Assembly: GCA_905233775.1 (NCBI GenBank)
Contig: CAJOEB010000001.1
Location: forward strand, 1 to 22,913
Source: an uncultured Alphaproteobacteria bacterium
GTDB lineage: Bacteria; Pseudomonadota; Alphaproteobacteria; UBA3830
DNA length: 22,913 bases
Direction of reading: 5' to 3'
Under the pieces are notes generated by a model. That model was not told where the DNA came from. It saw nothing but the letters and a program-made list of their open reading frames with translations, and ran no database searches. Made by a program: the position numbers and the translations under genes. Position 1 is the stretch's first letter, and each line of letters begins with the position of its first letter. Positions 1 to 6,906 of the stretch are shown in pieces.

Positions 1-15
1 TACCTTGCCGCAAGT

Positions 16-513
16 ATGGTTCAGCAAATCACTAATACAAAGTCAGATAAGCAGTTAACAAAAAAAGATATCGCACGGATAATGTATGCCAGCTGTCTCA
101 ATTTCTTCCATACAAACACTATGTTCAAGCCATGGCCATTTGGAATTTATTATATTGCGCATTTTTATTATGTGAAACGCTTAAGTAGCAATGAGTATTT
201 ATATCAAATGACTTATTCATGTTTTGATAGTGGTAATTCTCCTTGTAGTGTACCTTCTGTCATATGTAATCCGTTAGCAAAAGTAACGAAATCAAGTATT
301 GAAATGATACATTCCGATTTGATATGTGATAAAAACGGTGATGAACGAGTATTTATGGAATGCTGTTATAGAAAAATAAATTTTAGTAAAAAGAAACTTG
401 GATTTTTTATTTTAAATCCTCAAGTGGTTAAAGGAGTAGATAGATGTAATAATCTTTTTATTTATCATTTAACTGTTATGCCAAAGCCAGGGGTTTTCCC
501 TATTAAAGAATAG
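16..513 (+). CDS. Unrecognised protein, possibly 5'-truncated by the window edge
   Basis: I do not recognise this protein. From the first ATG it has 165 residues, but the same frame is open to base 1 with no stop, so the gene may begin outside the window. It has no obvious signal peptide or long membrane helix. It is rich in aromatic residues and Cys, for example an N-terminal patch around residues 30-55 with many Phe, Tyr and Trp. No ribosome binding site is visible in the 15 bases before the ATG. A hairpin follows the stop directly and a stem-loop with a T-run lies about 70 bases further on, so the transcript probably ends before 632. It converges on tsaC. Coding status rests on ORF length in AT-rich DNA and sensible amino-acid composition. 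Confidence 0.55.
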   Translation: MVQQITNTKSDKQLTKKDIARIMYASCLNFFHTNTMFKPWPFGIYYIAHFYYVKRLSSNEYLYQMTYSCFDSGNSPCSVPSVICNPLAKVTKSSIEMIHSDLICDKNGDERVFMECCYRKINFSKKKLGFFILNPQVVKGVDRCNNLFIYHLTVMPKPGVFPIKE

Positions 514-517
514 AGTT

Positions 518-566
518 CTTACAAAAGTAATTTTGTAAGTAAAGATTCTTGTTAAGAGATCTCTTA
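518..566. other. Two consecutive perfect inverted repeats after the first gene
   Basis: A perfect 9-bp stem with a 4-base loop (518-526 pairing with 531-539, loop GTAA) starts 5 bases after the stop codon at 513. A perfect 14-base palindrome, TAAGAGATCTCTTA, follows at 553-566. Neither is followed by a T-run, so neither is a classical terminator alone. They may protect the mRNA 3' end or cooperate with the terminator-like stem downstream. Confidence 0.5.
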
Positions 567-582
567 TGAAAGTTATTTTTAC

Positions 583-631
583 GGTATTTTTTAGATTAAA
601 AAAAATCAAAAACTACAAAATACCATTTTTT
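583..631 (+). terminator. Probable rho-independent terminator of the first gene
   Basis: A 12-bp stem with one mismatch (583-594 pairing with 613-624) encloses an A-rich loop and is followed by six T at 626-631. The stem is AT-rich, so it would be weak. Its position between a plus-strand gene and the convergent tsaC gene fits termination of the plus-strand transcript. Confidence 0.5.
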
Positions 632-728
632 ACCTTTTACAAGATGTTTAGTTTTGAAATTAAGTACTTCAAAAATTCGTTTTAGATCTTTGCAAGATAT
701 TTAATAGATTTTCTTCTGACATATTTTT

Positions 729-1661
729 TTATTTTACCAATGCTTTTAGACGACTGTTTATTGCTTTTCCTAGACCGATGTTAGGAATTGGCATTACACA
801 AATTTTTTTTACATCGCTGTTTTCCAGTTTCTGTAGCATAGTGAAAAAATTGACGGCAGCTTCTTCAAGATTTCCACTTTTGCTTAAGTTTAGAGCATAT
901 TTGTATTTTGTTGCAACAGGTTCTCCAAATGCGAGTAATGCATCATTTTCTGTGGTTATCTGAGTATTAAGCAATATTTTTTTAGATACCGTGAATGTTT
1001 TTGGTTTTTCTTCGACTATAATATTTTCTGCAGATATTCCGCATTTTTGTGCTATTTCTTCTGTTGCTACAGCTCCTTGCCTTCTGATGATAATCCATTT
1101 TTCGCTTGAACAATCGATTATTGTCGATTCTATGCCGACATTACATTTACCACCGTCAAGAATAGCTATATTATTATTGCTATTATTGCCGATATCTTCT
1201 GCAACTGATTCCGCAGTAGTGTGACTGAGTTTTCCAGACGTATTTGCGCTTGGTGCTGCCAAAGGAAAATCCAATTCAGAAAGTAACTGGAGTGCAACTG
1301 GATTTGCCGGCACTCTTATACCGATTGTGTCCAATCCTGCTGAGCATAATGGCGATATTTTGCAGTTTTTCTTACGTTTCAGAACTAATGTAACGGATCC
1401 CGGCAGGAATTTTTTTGCGATCAATTCTGCTGTTTTTGTTATTTCAATATCTGAAGAAGCGGATTTTAAATTTGGATAACAAATACTTATTGGATTAAAT
1501 TCTGAACGGTTTTTACATTCGAAAATTTTTGCGACAACTGTGTCTGAATATGCATTTCCACCCAATCCATAAACAGTTTCGGTAGGAAAAGCAACTAATC
1601 CTCCTTTTGAAAGGATTTCTTCAGCTGTTTTTATATTTTTTGGAGAAATAATCAATGCCAC
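729..1661 (-). CDS. tsaC: L-threonylcarbamoyladenylate synthase (Sua5/TsaC with C-terminal Sua5 domain)
   Basis: This enzyme makes threonylcarbamoyl-AMP from threonine, bicarbonate and ATP, the first step of t6A37 modification of ANN-decoding tRNAs in the cytoplasm. The YrdC core is clear: KGGLVAFPTETVYGLGGNA near the N-terminus, KNRSEFNPIS, TIGIRVPANPVALQLL, PLAAPSANTSGKLS and VGIESTIID. A further ~100 residues ending INSRLKAL form the C-terminal Sua5 domain, giving the long (Sua5-type) version. I place the start at the GTG at 1661 (310 residues, beginning ALIISPKN). The frame is open up to a TTG at 1697, but that extension reads through the terminator stem of the upstream lipoprotein gene and adds an implausible hydrophobic stretch. 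No good Shine-Dalgarno is visible before 1661, so the start stays uncertain. Confidence 0.93.
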   Translation of the reverse strand: MALIISPKNIKTAEEILSKGGLVAFPTETVYGLGGNAYSDTVVAKIFECKNRSEFNPISICYPNLKSASSDIEITKTAELIAKKFLPGSVTLVLKRKKNCKISPLCSAGLDTIGIRVPANPVALQLLSELDFPLAAPSANTSGKLSHTTAESVAEDIGNNSNNNIAILDGGKCNVGIESTIIDCSSEKWIIIRRQGAVATEEIAQKCGISAENIIVEEKPKTFTVSKKILLNTQITTENDALLAFGEPVATKYKYALNLSKSGNLEEAAVNFFTMLQKLENSDVKKICVMPIPNIGLGKAINSRLKALVK

Positions 1662-1664
1662 GAT

Positions 1665-1690
1665 AAAAAACAGGGGAGTAAAAACTCCCC
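1665..1690 (-). terminator. Rho-independent terminator of the lipoprotein gene
   Basis: On the minus strand, a perfect 7-bp GC-rich stem GGGGAGT/ACTCCCC with a 4-base loop is followed by TG and six T (stem 1673-1679 with 1684-1690; T-run at 1665-1670). It lies 29 bases past the stop of the glycine-zipper lipoprotein gene and immediately before the chosen tsaC start. It argues against the longer TTG start of tsaC. Confidence 0.8.
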
Positions 1691-1718
1691 ATACCAATCA
1701 ATTTAAGCCAAAAATGAA

Positions 1719-2195
1719 TTAATAACTTTTCGGAACAACACGAGCACGATTATTATCAATAATTAACAATGCCTGTTGACCTTTATAAAGCGGATTATCA
1801 AGCCCTTGAACAACTGTTCTCATTGCTCCCGATTGTAATTTTACTGTATATTCCAATCCTTCTTGAGATTTGAGATGCTTTTCAGCTGCTGCTCCACCTG
1901 CTGCACCTGCAAGAGCACCTACAACTGTTGCTGCTGTCCTGCCGCGTCCGCCTCCAATCATATTACCAAGAACTCCACCGGCTGCCGCTCCCATTAATGC
2001 GCCGGTCATATTGTTTTCGAGATAGTCGCCTTCTTCTACAGCAACTTTTCTGACATTTACAACAACACATTCATACGTTTCTGAAGCTGCTCCTACTTTT
2101 CTGGCATCATATGATGACGAAGAGATATTTCTGGCACATCCGCCAATTGACAATAATCCAAGTACAACAATCGAGAACACTAAAGTCTTTTTCAT
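1719..2195 (-). CDS. Glycine-zipper outer-membrane lipoprotein (17 kDa antigen / SlyB-like)
   Basis: This is a 158-residue lipoprotein of the PcP/SlyB/17-kDa surface antigen type. A signal peptide ends in the lipobox LSIGGC, so Cys20 would be lipidated. Residues ~64-105 are a Gly/Ala-rich glycine-zipper 2TM segment (GALMGAAAGGVLGNMIGGG, then GALAGAAGGAAAE), followed by a small C-terminal beta domain that begins with a conserved YTV-type strand. Such proteins sit in the outer membrane and in E. coli SlyB stabilise outer-membrane proteins; a specific role here is inferred only from family. The gene appears monocistronic, with a promoter-like TATAAT about 50 bases upstream, AAAGGTG as a ribosome site and a strong terminator downstream. 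Confidence 0.88.
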   Translation of the reverse strand: MKKTLVFSIVVLGLLSIGGCARNISSSSYDARKVGAASETYECVVVNVRKVAVEEGDYLENNMTGALMGAAAGGVLGNMIGGGRGRTAATVVGALAGAAGGAAAEKHLKSQEGLEYTVKLQSGAMRTVVQGLDNPLYKGQQALLIIDNNRARVVPKSY

Positions 2196-2242
2196 TTTAT
2201 ATACACCTTTAACTCACAAAATCATAAACATAAAACACAAAA

Positions 2243-2270
2243 ATTATAGCGCAACTAAAAAAAATGTAGA
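2243..2270 (-). promoter_or_regulatory. Candidate sigma70-type promoter for the lipoprotein gene
   Basis: Read on the minus strand, a perfect TATAAT (2248-2243) is preceded after 16 bases by TCTACA (2270-2265), four of six matches to TTGACA. It lies about 48 bases upstream of the ATG at 2195. The -10 is convincing; the -35 is weak, and AT-rich DNA gives chance matches. Confidence 0.4.
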
Positions 2271-2337
2271 AGAGTATAGGTTATATAAGTTTATATAAAT
2301 ATATTATTATTTATATGCGTTTTTATATATTGTTTTT

Positions 2338-3063
2338 TTATATAATTGAATGCTCTTTCATGGAGAAAACATCGTTTTTCCCAATAATCAGATGATCTAA
2401 AAGCAAAATATCCAATTTTGATGCAACATCCCTTAATGCTCTGGTCATTATTATATCTTGGCGTGATGGCTGAGGGTCTCCGCTTGGATGATTATGTACC
2501 ATAATAATTGCAGCGGCTCCAAGTTCAAATGCTCTTTGTATTATCATTCTAGGATAGATTGGTGTTTGATTTATAGTTCCTTCCTGAAATACTTCTTCCG
2601 TAATCAGCAGATTTTTGCTGTTGAGAAACATTATACGCAGTTGTTCATGTTTCATATTGAAAAAAATATTTTTGTAGAAATCCATTACTTGAGCACTTGA
2701 TGCAATAACAGTGGATTTTTTTACCTCATCGAAACTTAGCCGAACAAATGCTTCTCGCATTACTGAAAACATTGTAATACAGGCTTTTCCTGCTCCTTCT
2801 ATTCGTTTCAGATTGCTTTTATCTGAAAAAATGACGCTACGTATATTCCCGAAATGCGCAATAAGTTTCTTAGCTAATGCTTTCGTGTCTTTTCTTGGAA
2901 ATACGTAATAAAGTAACATCTCCAAAACTTCATAATCGGCAAGAGATCCGGATTTTGCAGCTAATCGTTGTCTCATACGTTCGCGATGTCCGAGATAGTG
3001 AGGTTTTGTTGTACTGTCCGATTGTAATTTTGTTAATTTTAATGTTGTTTGTTTCTTTTTCAT
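2338..3063 (-). CDS. radC: RadC family JAMM/MPN+ domain protein (UPF0758)
   Basis: This 241-residue protein has the usual RadC layout. An N-terminal helix-hairpin-helix-like region (residues ~25-110, from GHRERMRQRL to IEGAGKACI) precedes a JAMM metalloprotease-like domain carrying HNHPSGDPQPSRQD (H190, H192, D203) with upstream EEVFQEGTIN. The family was once linked to DNA repair, but its true substrate is unsettled. The ATG at 3063 overlaps the stop of map by four bases (ATGA), so the two genes are translationally coupled. Length and motifs are intact. Confidence 0.93.
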   Translation of the reverse strand: MKKKQTTLKLTKLQSDSTTKPHYLGHRERMRQRLAAKSGSLADYEVLEMLLYYVFPRKDTKALAKKLIAHFGNIRSVIFSDKSNLKRIEGAGKACITMFSVMREAFVRLSFDEVKKSTVIASSAQVMDFYKNIFFNMKHEQLRIMFLNSKNLLITEEVFQEGTINQTPIYPRMIIQRAFELGAAAIIMVHNHPSGDPQPSRQDIIMTRALRDVASKLDILLLDHLIIGKNDVFSMKEHSII

Positions 3064-3854
3064 TTCACATATGGCGGCTTTAACTCTCCTTTCGGTGACT
3101 GTGTAAAAATTTCGTAACCATCTTCAGTTACTCCTATTGTATGCTCAAATTGAGCAGATAAAGAATGGTCAGCAGTAATGGCTGTCCAACCATCTGATAG
3201 AACTTTTGTCTTGTATCCTCCTACATTAATCATTGGTTCTATTGTAAAAACGTTTCCGGGCACAAGTTGTATACCTGTTTTCGGCTTACCAAAGTGCAGT
3301 ACTGCCGGTTCATCATGAAAAACCTGTCCTATTCCATGTCCGCAATAGTCTCTTACTACAGAAAATTTTCGTTCCTCAGCGAAAGTTTGTATCGCATGTC
3401 CAATATCACCTAAAAATATACCGGGTTTTACCATTTCTATTGCAAGCATCATTGATTTATAGGTGACATCTATTAGTTCCATGGCTTTAGGAGAAGTTTT
3501 TCCGACAATATACATGCGACTTGTATCTCCGTACCATCCGTCTAAGATTACTGTTACATCAATATTGAGTATATCTCCGTTACGCAATTTTCTTTCCGAT
3601 GGAATTCCATGACATACGACATGATTTAATGATATACAGGTGGATTTCGGATATCCGTTGTATCCAAGAGGAGCAGGGATTGCATTATATTTCGTGATTT
3701 CATTATGGCATAGTTGATCGAGTTCGAGAGTCGTAACTCCGGCTGTAACATATGGTGTAATATAATCCAGAATATGAGCAGCTAATTTTCCCGCTTTTCT
3801 TAAGCCAACAAAATCTTGTTTTGAATATACTTTGCATTTACCGTCTCTTACCAA
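3060..3854 (-). CDS. map: Type I methionine aminopeptidase
   Basis: This cytoplasmic enzyme removes the initiator methionine from nascent proteins. All metal ligands and catalytic residues of the family are present: H82 (VVCHGIPS), D99 and D110 (LNIDVTVILDGWYGDTS), H173 (GHGIGQVFHDEP), E206 (FTIEPMIN) and E237 (AQFEHTIG). The length of 264 residues is standard. The start is a TTG at 3854, chosen because a strong AAAGGAGA site lies 7 bases upstream on the minus strand and no ATG fits the conserved N-terminus. The unusual start codon may lower expression. The gene is first in a two-gene unit with radC. Confidence 0.96.
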   Translation of the reverse strand: MVRDGKCKVYSKQDFVGLRKAGKLAAHILDYITPYVTAGVTTLELDQLCHNEITKYNAIPAPLGYNGYPKSTCISLNHVVCHGIPSERKLRNGDILNIDVTVILDGWYGDTSRMYIVGKTSPKAMELIDVTYKSMMLAIEMVKPGIFLGDIGHAIQTFAEERKFSVVRDYCGHGIGQVFHDEPAVLHFGKPKTGIQLVPGNVFTIEPMINVGGYKTKVLSDGWTAITADHSLSAQFEHTIGVTEDGYEIFTQSPKGELKPPYVK

Positions 3855-4092
3855 TATTTGTCTCCTTTATTTATTAAAAATATGAAACTCATAAATTTAT
3901 AAAACTCATAGAAAATACTTACTTATTATACTATTTCTCTATTCTATATATATTATGATACCACTTTATAACGAATTATGAAAAAAAGGAGAAATGATCT
4001 TGTGATTTTGTTTTATCAACACTATATACACTATATAAGGTATTATAATAATGATTAATTATATATATACATAACATATTTGGAGAACAATT

Positions 4093-4833
4093 ATGAGAAT
4101 AATAATTTTTCTGTTTACATTATTTATAGGTAATATTAATGTCTATGCTTCATCTGTATCTGCTTTAGAAGCGATTAATCGTGAGAGAGTTGCTCATCTT
4201 GATATAGAATGTATATCATTTACAGGTGAGTCAAAAACTTTACCATTAAATGTATTAGATACTGTAAAAGATGATGTTGTAGAGATATTTAAATGTTTAG
4301 GAAGGGGGGGGGTAAAGTTTCCTATATATACAATGTCATGTTATGCGCCTAGAGATATAAGAGGAGGAGGTTTTATTTCTCTTCATGCATATGCAGCAGC
4401 TATAGATATTAATTATCTTATGAACCCTCACTATAATGTTATAAATCGTGCAATAATTCCGGGAAGATATGAAGATCGAAAAAAAGATGAAGAAGAAATA
4501 GTAAGAGGTTTAGAAAGTATCAATATACCTGAGGATGAAATAAAAGCAATATTAGAGGTAGTTATACAACCGGCTGGTTCAGATGATTGGTTTTTAAACA
4601 GAGGAATTGATAGAAAAGGAATGGTTACTTCTAAGGTGGTTGATATATTCAAGATGCATGGTTTTAATATTTGGGGAGGTAATTGGAGACAGCCTATGGA
4701 TTACATGCATTTTCAATTGCCGAGATCCTTAGCGGAACAGTTGGCGATAGATGATGCGAAAAAAACGGCAGGATCTCGCACGAACAAAGAGATTTGGGAA
4801 GAACATAAAGCAAAGGTTTTAAGCCAACATTAA
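4093..4833 (+). CDS. Exported M15-family (VanY/endolysin-like) peptidase, paralog 1, with internal G9 tract
   Basis: This is a 246-residue protein with a signal peptide (residues 1-19, ending NVYAS). It resembles D-Ala-D-Ala carboxypeptidase or L-Ala-D-Glu endopeptidase folds of family M15. The zinc-binding pattern is visible: SLHAYAAAID (H98, D105) and, near the C-terminus, WGGNWRQPMDYMHFQL (D203, H206). The expected role is cutting peptidoglycan peptides in the periplasm or outside the cell; the bond and target are not determinable here. The start has a GGAGAA site 8 bases upstream. Codons 71-74 contain a G9 run at 4304-4312 that is absent from the neighbouring paralog, so a one-base slip would truncate the protein. 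Paralog 2 follows after a strong terminator. Confidence 0.75.
   Translation: MRIIIFLFTLFIGNINVYASSVSALEAINRERVAHLDIECISFTGESKTLPLNVLDTVKDDVVEIFKCLGRGGVKFPIYTMSCYAPRDIRGGGFISLHAYAAAIDINYLMNPHYNVINRAIIPGRYEDRKKDEEEIVRGLESINIPEDEIKAILEVVIQPAGSDDWFLNRGIDRKGMVTSKVVDIFKMHGFNIWGGNWRQPMDYMHFQLPRSLAEQLAIDDAKKTAGSRTNKEIWEEHKAKVLSQH
4304..4312 (+). repeat. G9 homopolymer inside the first M15 peptidase gene
   Basis: Nine consecutive G lie in the coding frame (codons for Arg71-Gly-Gly-Val74), before the catalytic residues at 98-105. In this reading the frame is intact, that is, ON. Any change not divisible by three would remove the active site. The paralog at 5112 aligns across this point without the G run. 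Confidence 0.9.
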
Positions 4834-4940
4834 TTTTTGAGTCAACATTGATAATTTAGGCAGGTTATAAATTATAAATCAGGCTGATTTTTAATCGGAT
4901 AGAATATAAATATAAATAGAATATGAGTATATAATTATAT

Positions 4941-4996
4941 ATCGGTATTCTTTTCTTGATGATGGAGGGGGGAGGGGAAAGAATACCGATTTTTTT
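4941..4996 (+). terminator. Rho-independent terminator with a G-rich loop
   Basis: A perfect 13-bp stem (4941-4953 pairing with 4978-4990) is followed by six T. The 24-base loop holds GGAGGGGGGAGGGG (4964-4977), strikingly G-rich for this genome. It ends the transcript of the first M15 peptidase and isolates the second paralog. The long G-rich loop is unusual for a terminator and could fold separately. Confidence 0.85.
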
Positions 4997-5111
4997 ATAG
5001 TATTTTTTACAAGATTTTAATAGTTATTATCTTTTTATTAAAAATTAACGAAAAAATAACTTTTTGAGCGCATTATATATTAGTCAAATAATTGCAAAAA
5101 AAGGAATAATA

Positions 5112-6086
5112 ATGCGATTAATATTTGCAGTAATATTTTATTTGCTCTTTTTTAACGTTACTGACTATGCATTTTCTGCTCAAAATGTTTTAAGTCGAGA
5201 TAGAATTGTACATCTTAATGTAGAATGTTTATCTTTTTCAGGTGAGACGAAAACTTTATCATTAGATGTATTGGATACAGTAAAAGATGATGTTTTGGAA
5301 ATATTTACAGAATTGCGTGCGATCGAATTTCCCATATATACAGTATCGTGTTACGCTCCCAGGAATATAAGGGGTGGGGTAGAGAAAATTTCTCTCCACG
5401 CGTATGCTGCAGCTATAGACATAAATTATCTTATGAATCCTTATTATGATGCCGCAAATAATATTATAATTTCAGATAGAAATAGTAATTTGGAAAAAGA
5501 TCCCGATAGAATAATAGATGTACTGAGATTTATTAATGATATATCTGAGAATAAGAAAAATACAATAAAGGAAGTAATAAAGATATTCAGTGAGCTTAGA
5601 AATATTAGATCTTCGGAAGAAGGAGAAAATTCAGAAAAAAATTTAATGAGTTTAGAGGATATATTAAGAAATATAGGAATATCTGAGGAAGAGATAAAAG
5701 CAATAAAAAGCGCGAAAAGCGTAAGAGATGGATTAAACGGTATATCAGAGAAGGAAAGAGACGCAATATTCGGAATTATTATACAACCTGTAGGATCGGA
5801 TGATCGTTTTTTAAACAGAGGTATTATTCGAAAAGGTATGATTACTTCTGCTGTAGTGGATATATTTAAAGAGCATGGATTTAATGAATGGGGAGGTAAT
5901 TGGAGACAACCTATGGATTATATGCATTTTCAATTACCGAGATCTCTGGCAGAACAACTGGCGAACTCGGATTTTGAATTAAGTAAAAAAATTTGGGAAG
6001 ATCATAAAGCAAAAATCAGAGAAGGTATGCCTTTCTTCAAAAGAGCGATGTCCTATATTGTATCATTTTTTCGAAAATTCATATAA
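5112..6086 (+). CDS. Exported M15-family peptidase, paralog 2, with an extra helical insertion
   Basis: This 324-residue protein is a tandem paralog of the gene at 4093. It shares the N-terminal block around DVLDTVKDDV, the zinc motif SLHAYAAAID (H96, D103) and the C-terminal motif WGGNWRQPMDYMHFQL (D269, H272). A hydrophobic signal sequence covers residues 1-23. It differs by an insertion of roughly 80 mostly charged, helix-favouring residues (about 140-220) between the two halves of the active site, and by a C-terminal hydrophobic/basic tail (FFKRAMSYIVSFFRKF). I choose the ATG at 5112, which follows an AAAGGA site and begins the signal peptide directly. The TTG at 5064 would add 16 residues before it. 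Substrate specificity is unknown; the insert probably caps the active site. Confidence 0.73.
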   Translation: MRLIFAVIFYLLFFNVTDYAFSAQNVLSRDRIVHLNVECLSFSGETKTLSLDVLDTVKDDVLEIFTELRAIEFPIYTVSCYAPRNIRGGVEKISLHAYAAAIDINYLMNPYYDAANNIIISDRNSNLEKDPDRIIDVLRFINDISENKKNTIKEVIKIFSELRNIRSSEEGENSEKNLMSLEDILRNIGISEEEIKAIKSAKSVRDGLNGISEKERDAIFGIIIQPVGSDDRFLNRGIIRKGMITSAVVDIFKEHGFNEWGGNWRQPMDYMHFQLPRSLAEQLANSDFELSKKIWEDHKAKIREGMPFFKRAMSYIVSFFRKFI

Positions 6087-6133
6087 ACTTGCACAAGTGA
6101 TATTGGTTTTTCCTTTATTATCGGGAGTTTTAA

Positions 6134-6901
6134 ATGATTGCGACCTTAGGTGAATATACACTTGCCTCTTTGCGGGAAATCGGACGTATTTCAGCGTTTA
6201 TAGCCAATGGAGTGAAATGCTGTTTTACACCTCCGTTTTATTTTAAAGAGATTTTGCGGCATATAATTTCGATAGGATTTTATTCATTGCCTATTGTTGG
6301 TTTGACTGCAATATTCGTAGGTATGGCATTAGCACTTCAAATGCATGTCGGATTTACGCGATTTAATGCCGAAGGTGCAATTGCTACTGTTGTTTTAATT
6401 GGAATAACAAGAGAACTGGGACCGGTTTTTGCAGGTCTTATGGTTGCCGGAAGAATGAGTTCATCTATTGCGGCTGAAATCGGATCTATGAAGGTTAGTG
6501 AACAAATAGATGCGCTGGTAACAATGAGTGTTGATCCTTATAAATTCCTTGTTGCTCCGAGAATTATTGCTGCAGTGTTAACAATGCCGATTTTAGTGTT
6601 TATCGCCGACATTATCGGAGTTATGGGAGGCTTTTTGGTCGCAACTACTTTACTGGATTATTCAACGGGATCGTATCTTGCGCAAACTGCTAACAATTTT
6701 GAGCTATGGGATGTCTTATCAGGGTTATTCAAAGCAGCAGCATTTGGTTTTTCAATCGCAAGTTTCGGATGTTATCACGGATTTTCCAGTGATCTCGGTG
6801 CGCGTGGTGTTGGCAGGGCGACAACAAGTGCTGTTGTAGCATCATGTATAGGAATACTTGCGCTGAATTACATTTTAACGACATTATTTTTCGGGGCGTG
6901 A
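6134..6901 (+). CDS. mlaE: MlaE-type phospholipid ABC transporter permease
   Basis: This is a 255-residue inner-membrane permease of the MlaE/YrbE/Ttg2B family, part of the system that moves phospholipids between inner and outer membranes and keeps outer-membrane asymmetry. Typical family blocks are seen: LPIVGLTAIFVGMALALQ, the cytoplasmic coupling region ITRELGPVFAGLMVAGRMSS followed by AAEIGSMKVSEQIDALVTM, and several hydrophobic helices to the C-terminus (GILALNYILTTLFF). A GGGAG site lies 8 bases upstream of the ATG. The stop is 5 bases before mlaF, so the two are co-translated. The usual partner mlaD (MCE domain) is not next to them. Confidence 0.93.
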   Translation: MIATLGEYTLASLREIGRISAFIANGVKCCFTPPFYFKEILRHIISIGFYSLPIVGLTAIFVGMALALQMHVGFTRFNAEGAIATVVLIGITRELGPVFAGLMVAGRMSSSIAAEIGSMKVSEQIDALVTMSVDPYKFLVAPRIIAAVLTMPILVFIADIIGVMGGFLVATTLLDYSTGSYLAQTANNFELWDVLSGLFKAAAFGFSIASFGCYHGFSSDLGARGVGRATTSAVVASCIGILALNYILTTLFFGA

Positions 6902-6906
6902 ACAAA

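Noticed and set aside
1662..1697. TTG start at 1697 for tsaC
   Set aside because: It would translate the GC-rich terminator stem of the upstream gene and adds residues not seen before the conserved N-terminus of the family.
5064..5111. TTG start of the second M15 peptidase
   Set aside because: The ATG at 5112 follows an AAAGGA site and begins the signal peptide; the extension would bury the signal peptide internally.
6844..6906. N-terminal extension of mlaF starting inside mlaE
   Set aside because: It lies wholly in another frame of mlaE, and the MlaF family starts at the ATG at 6907.
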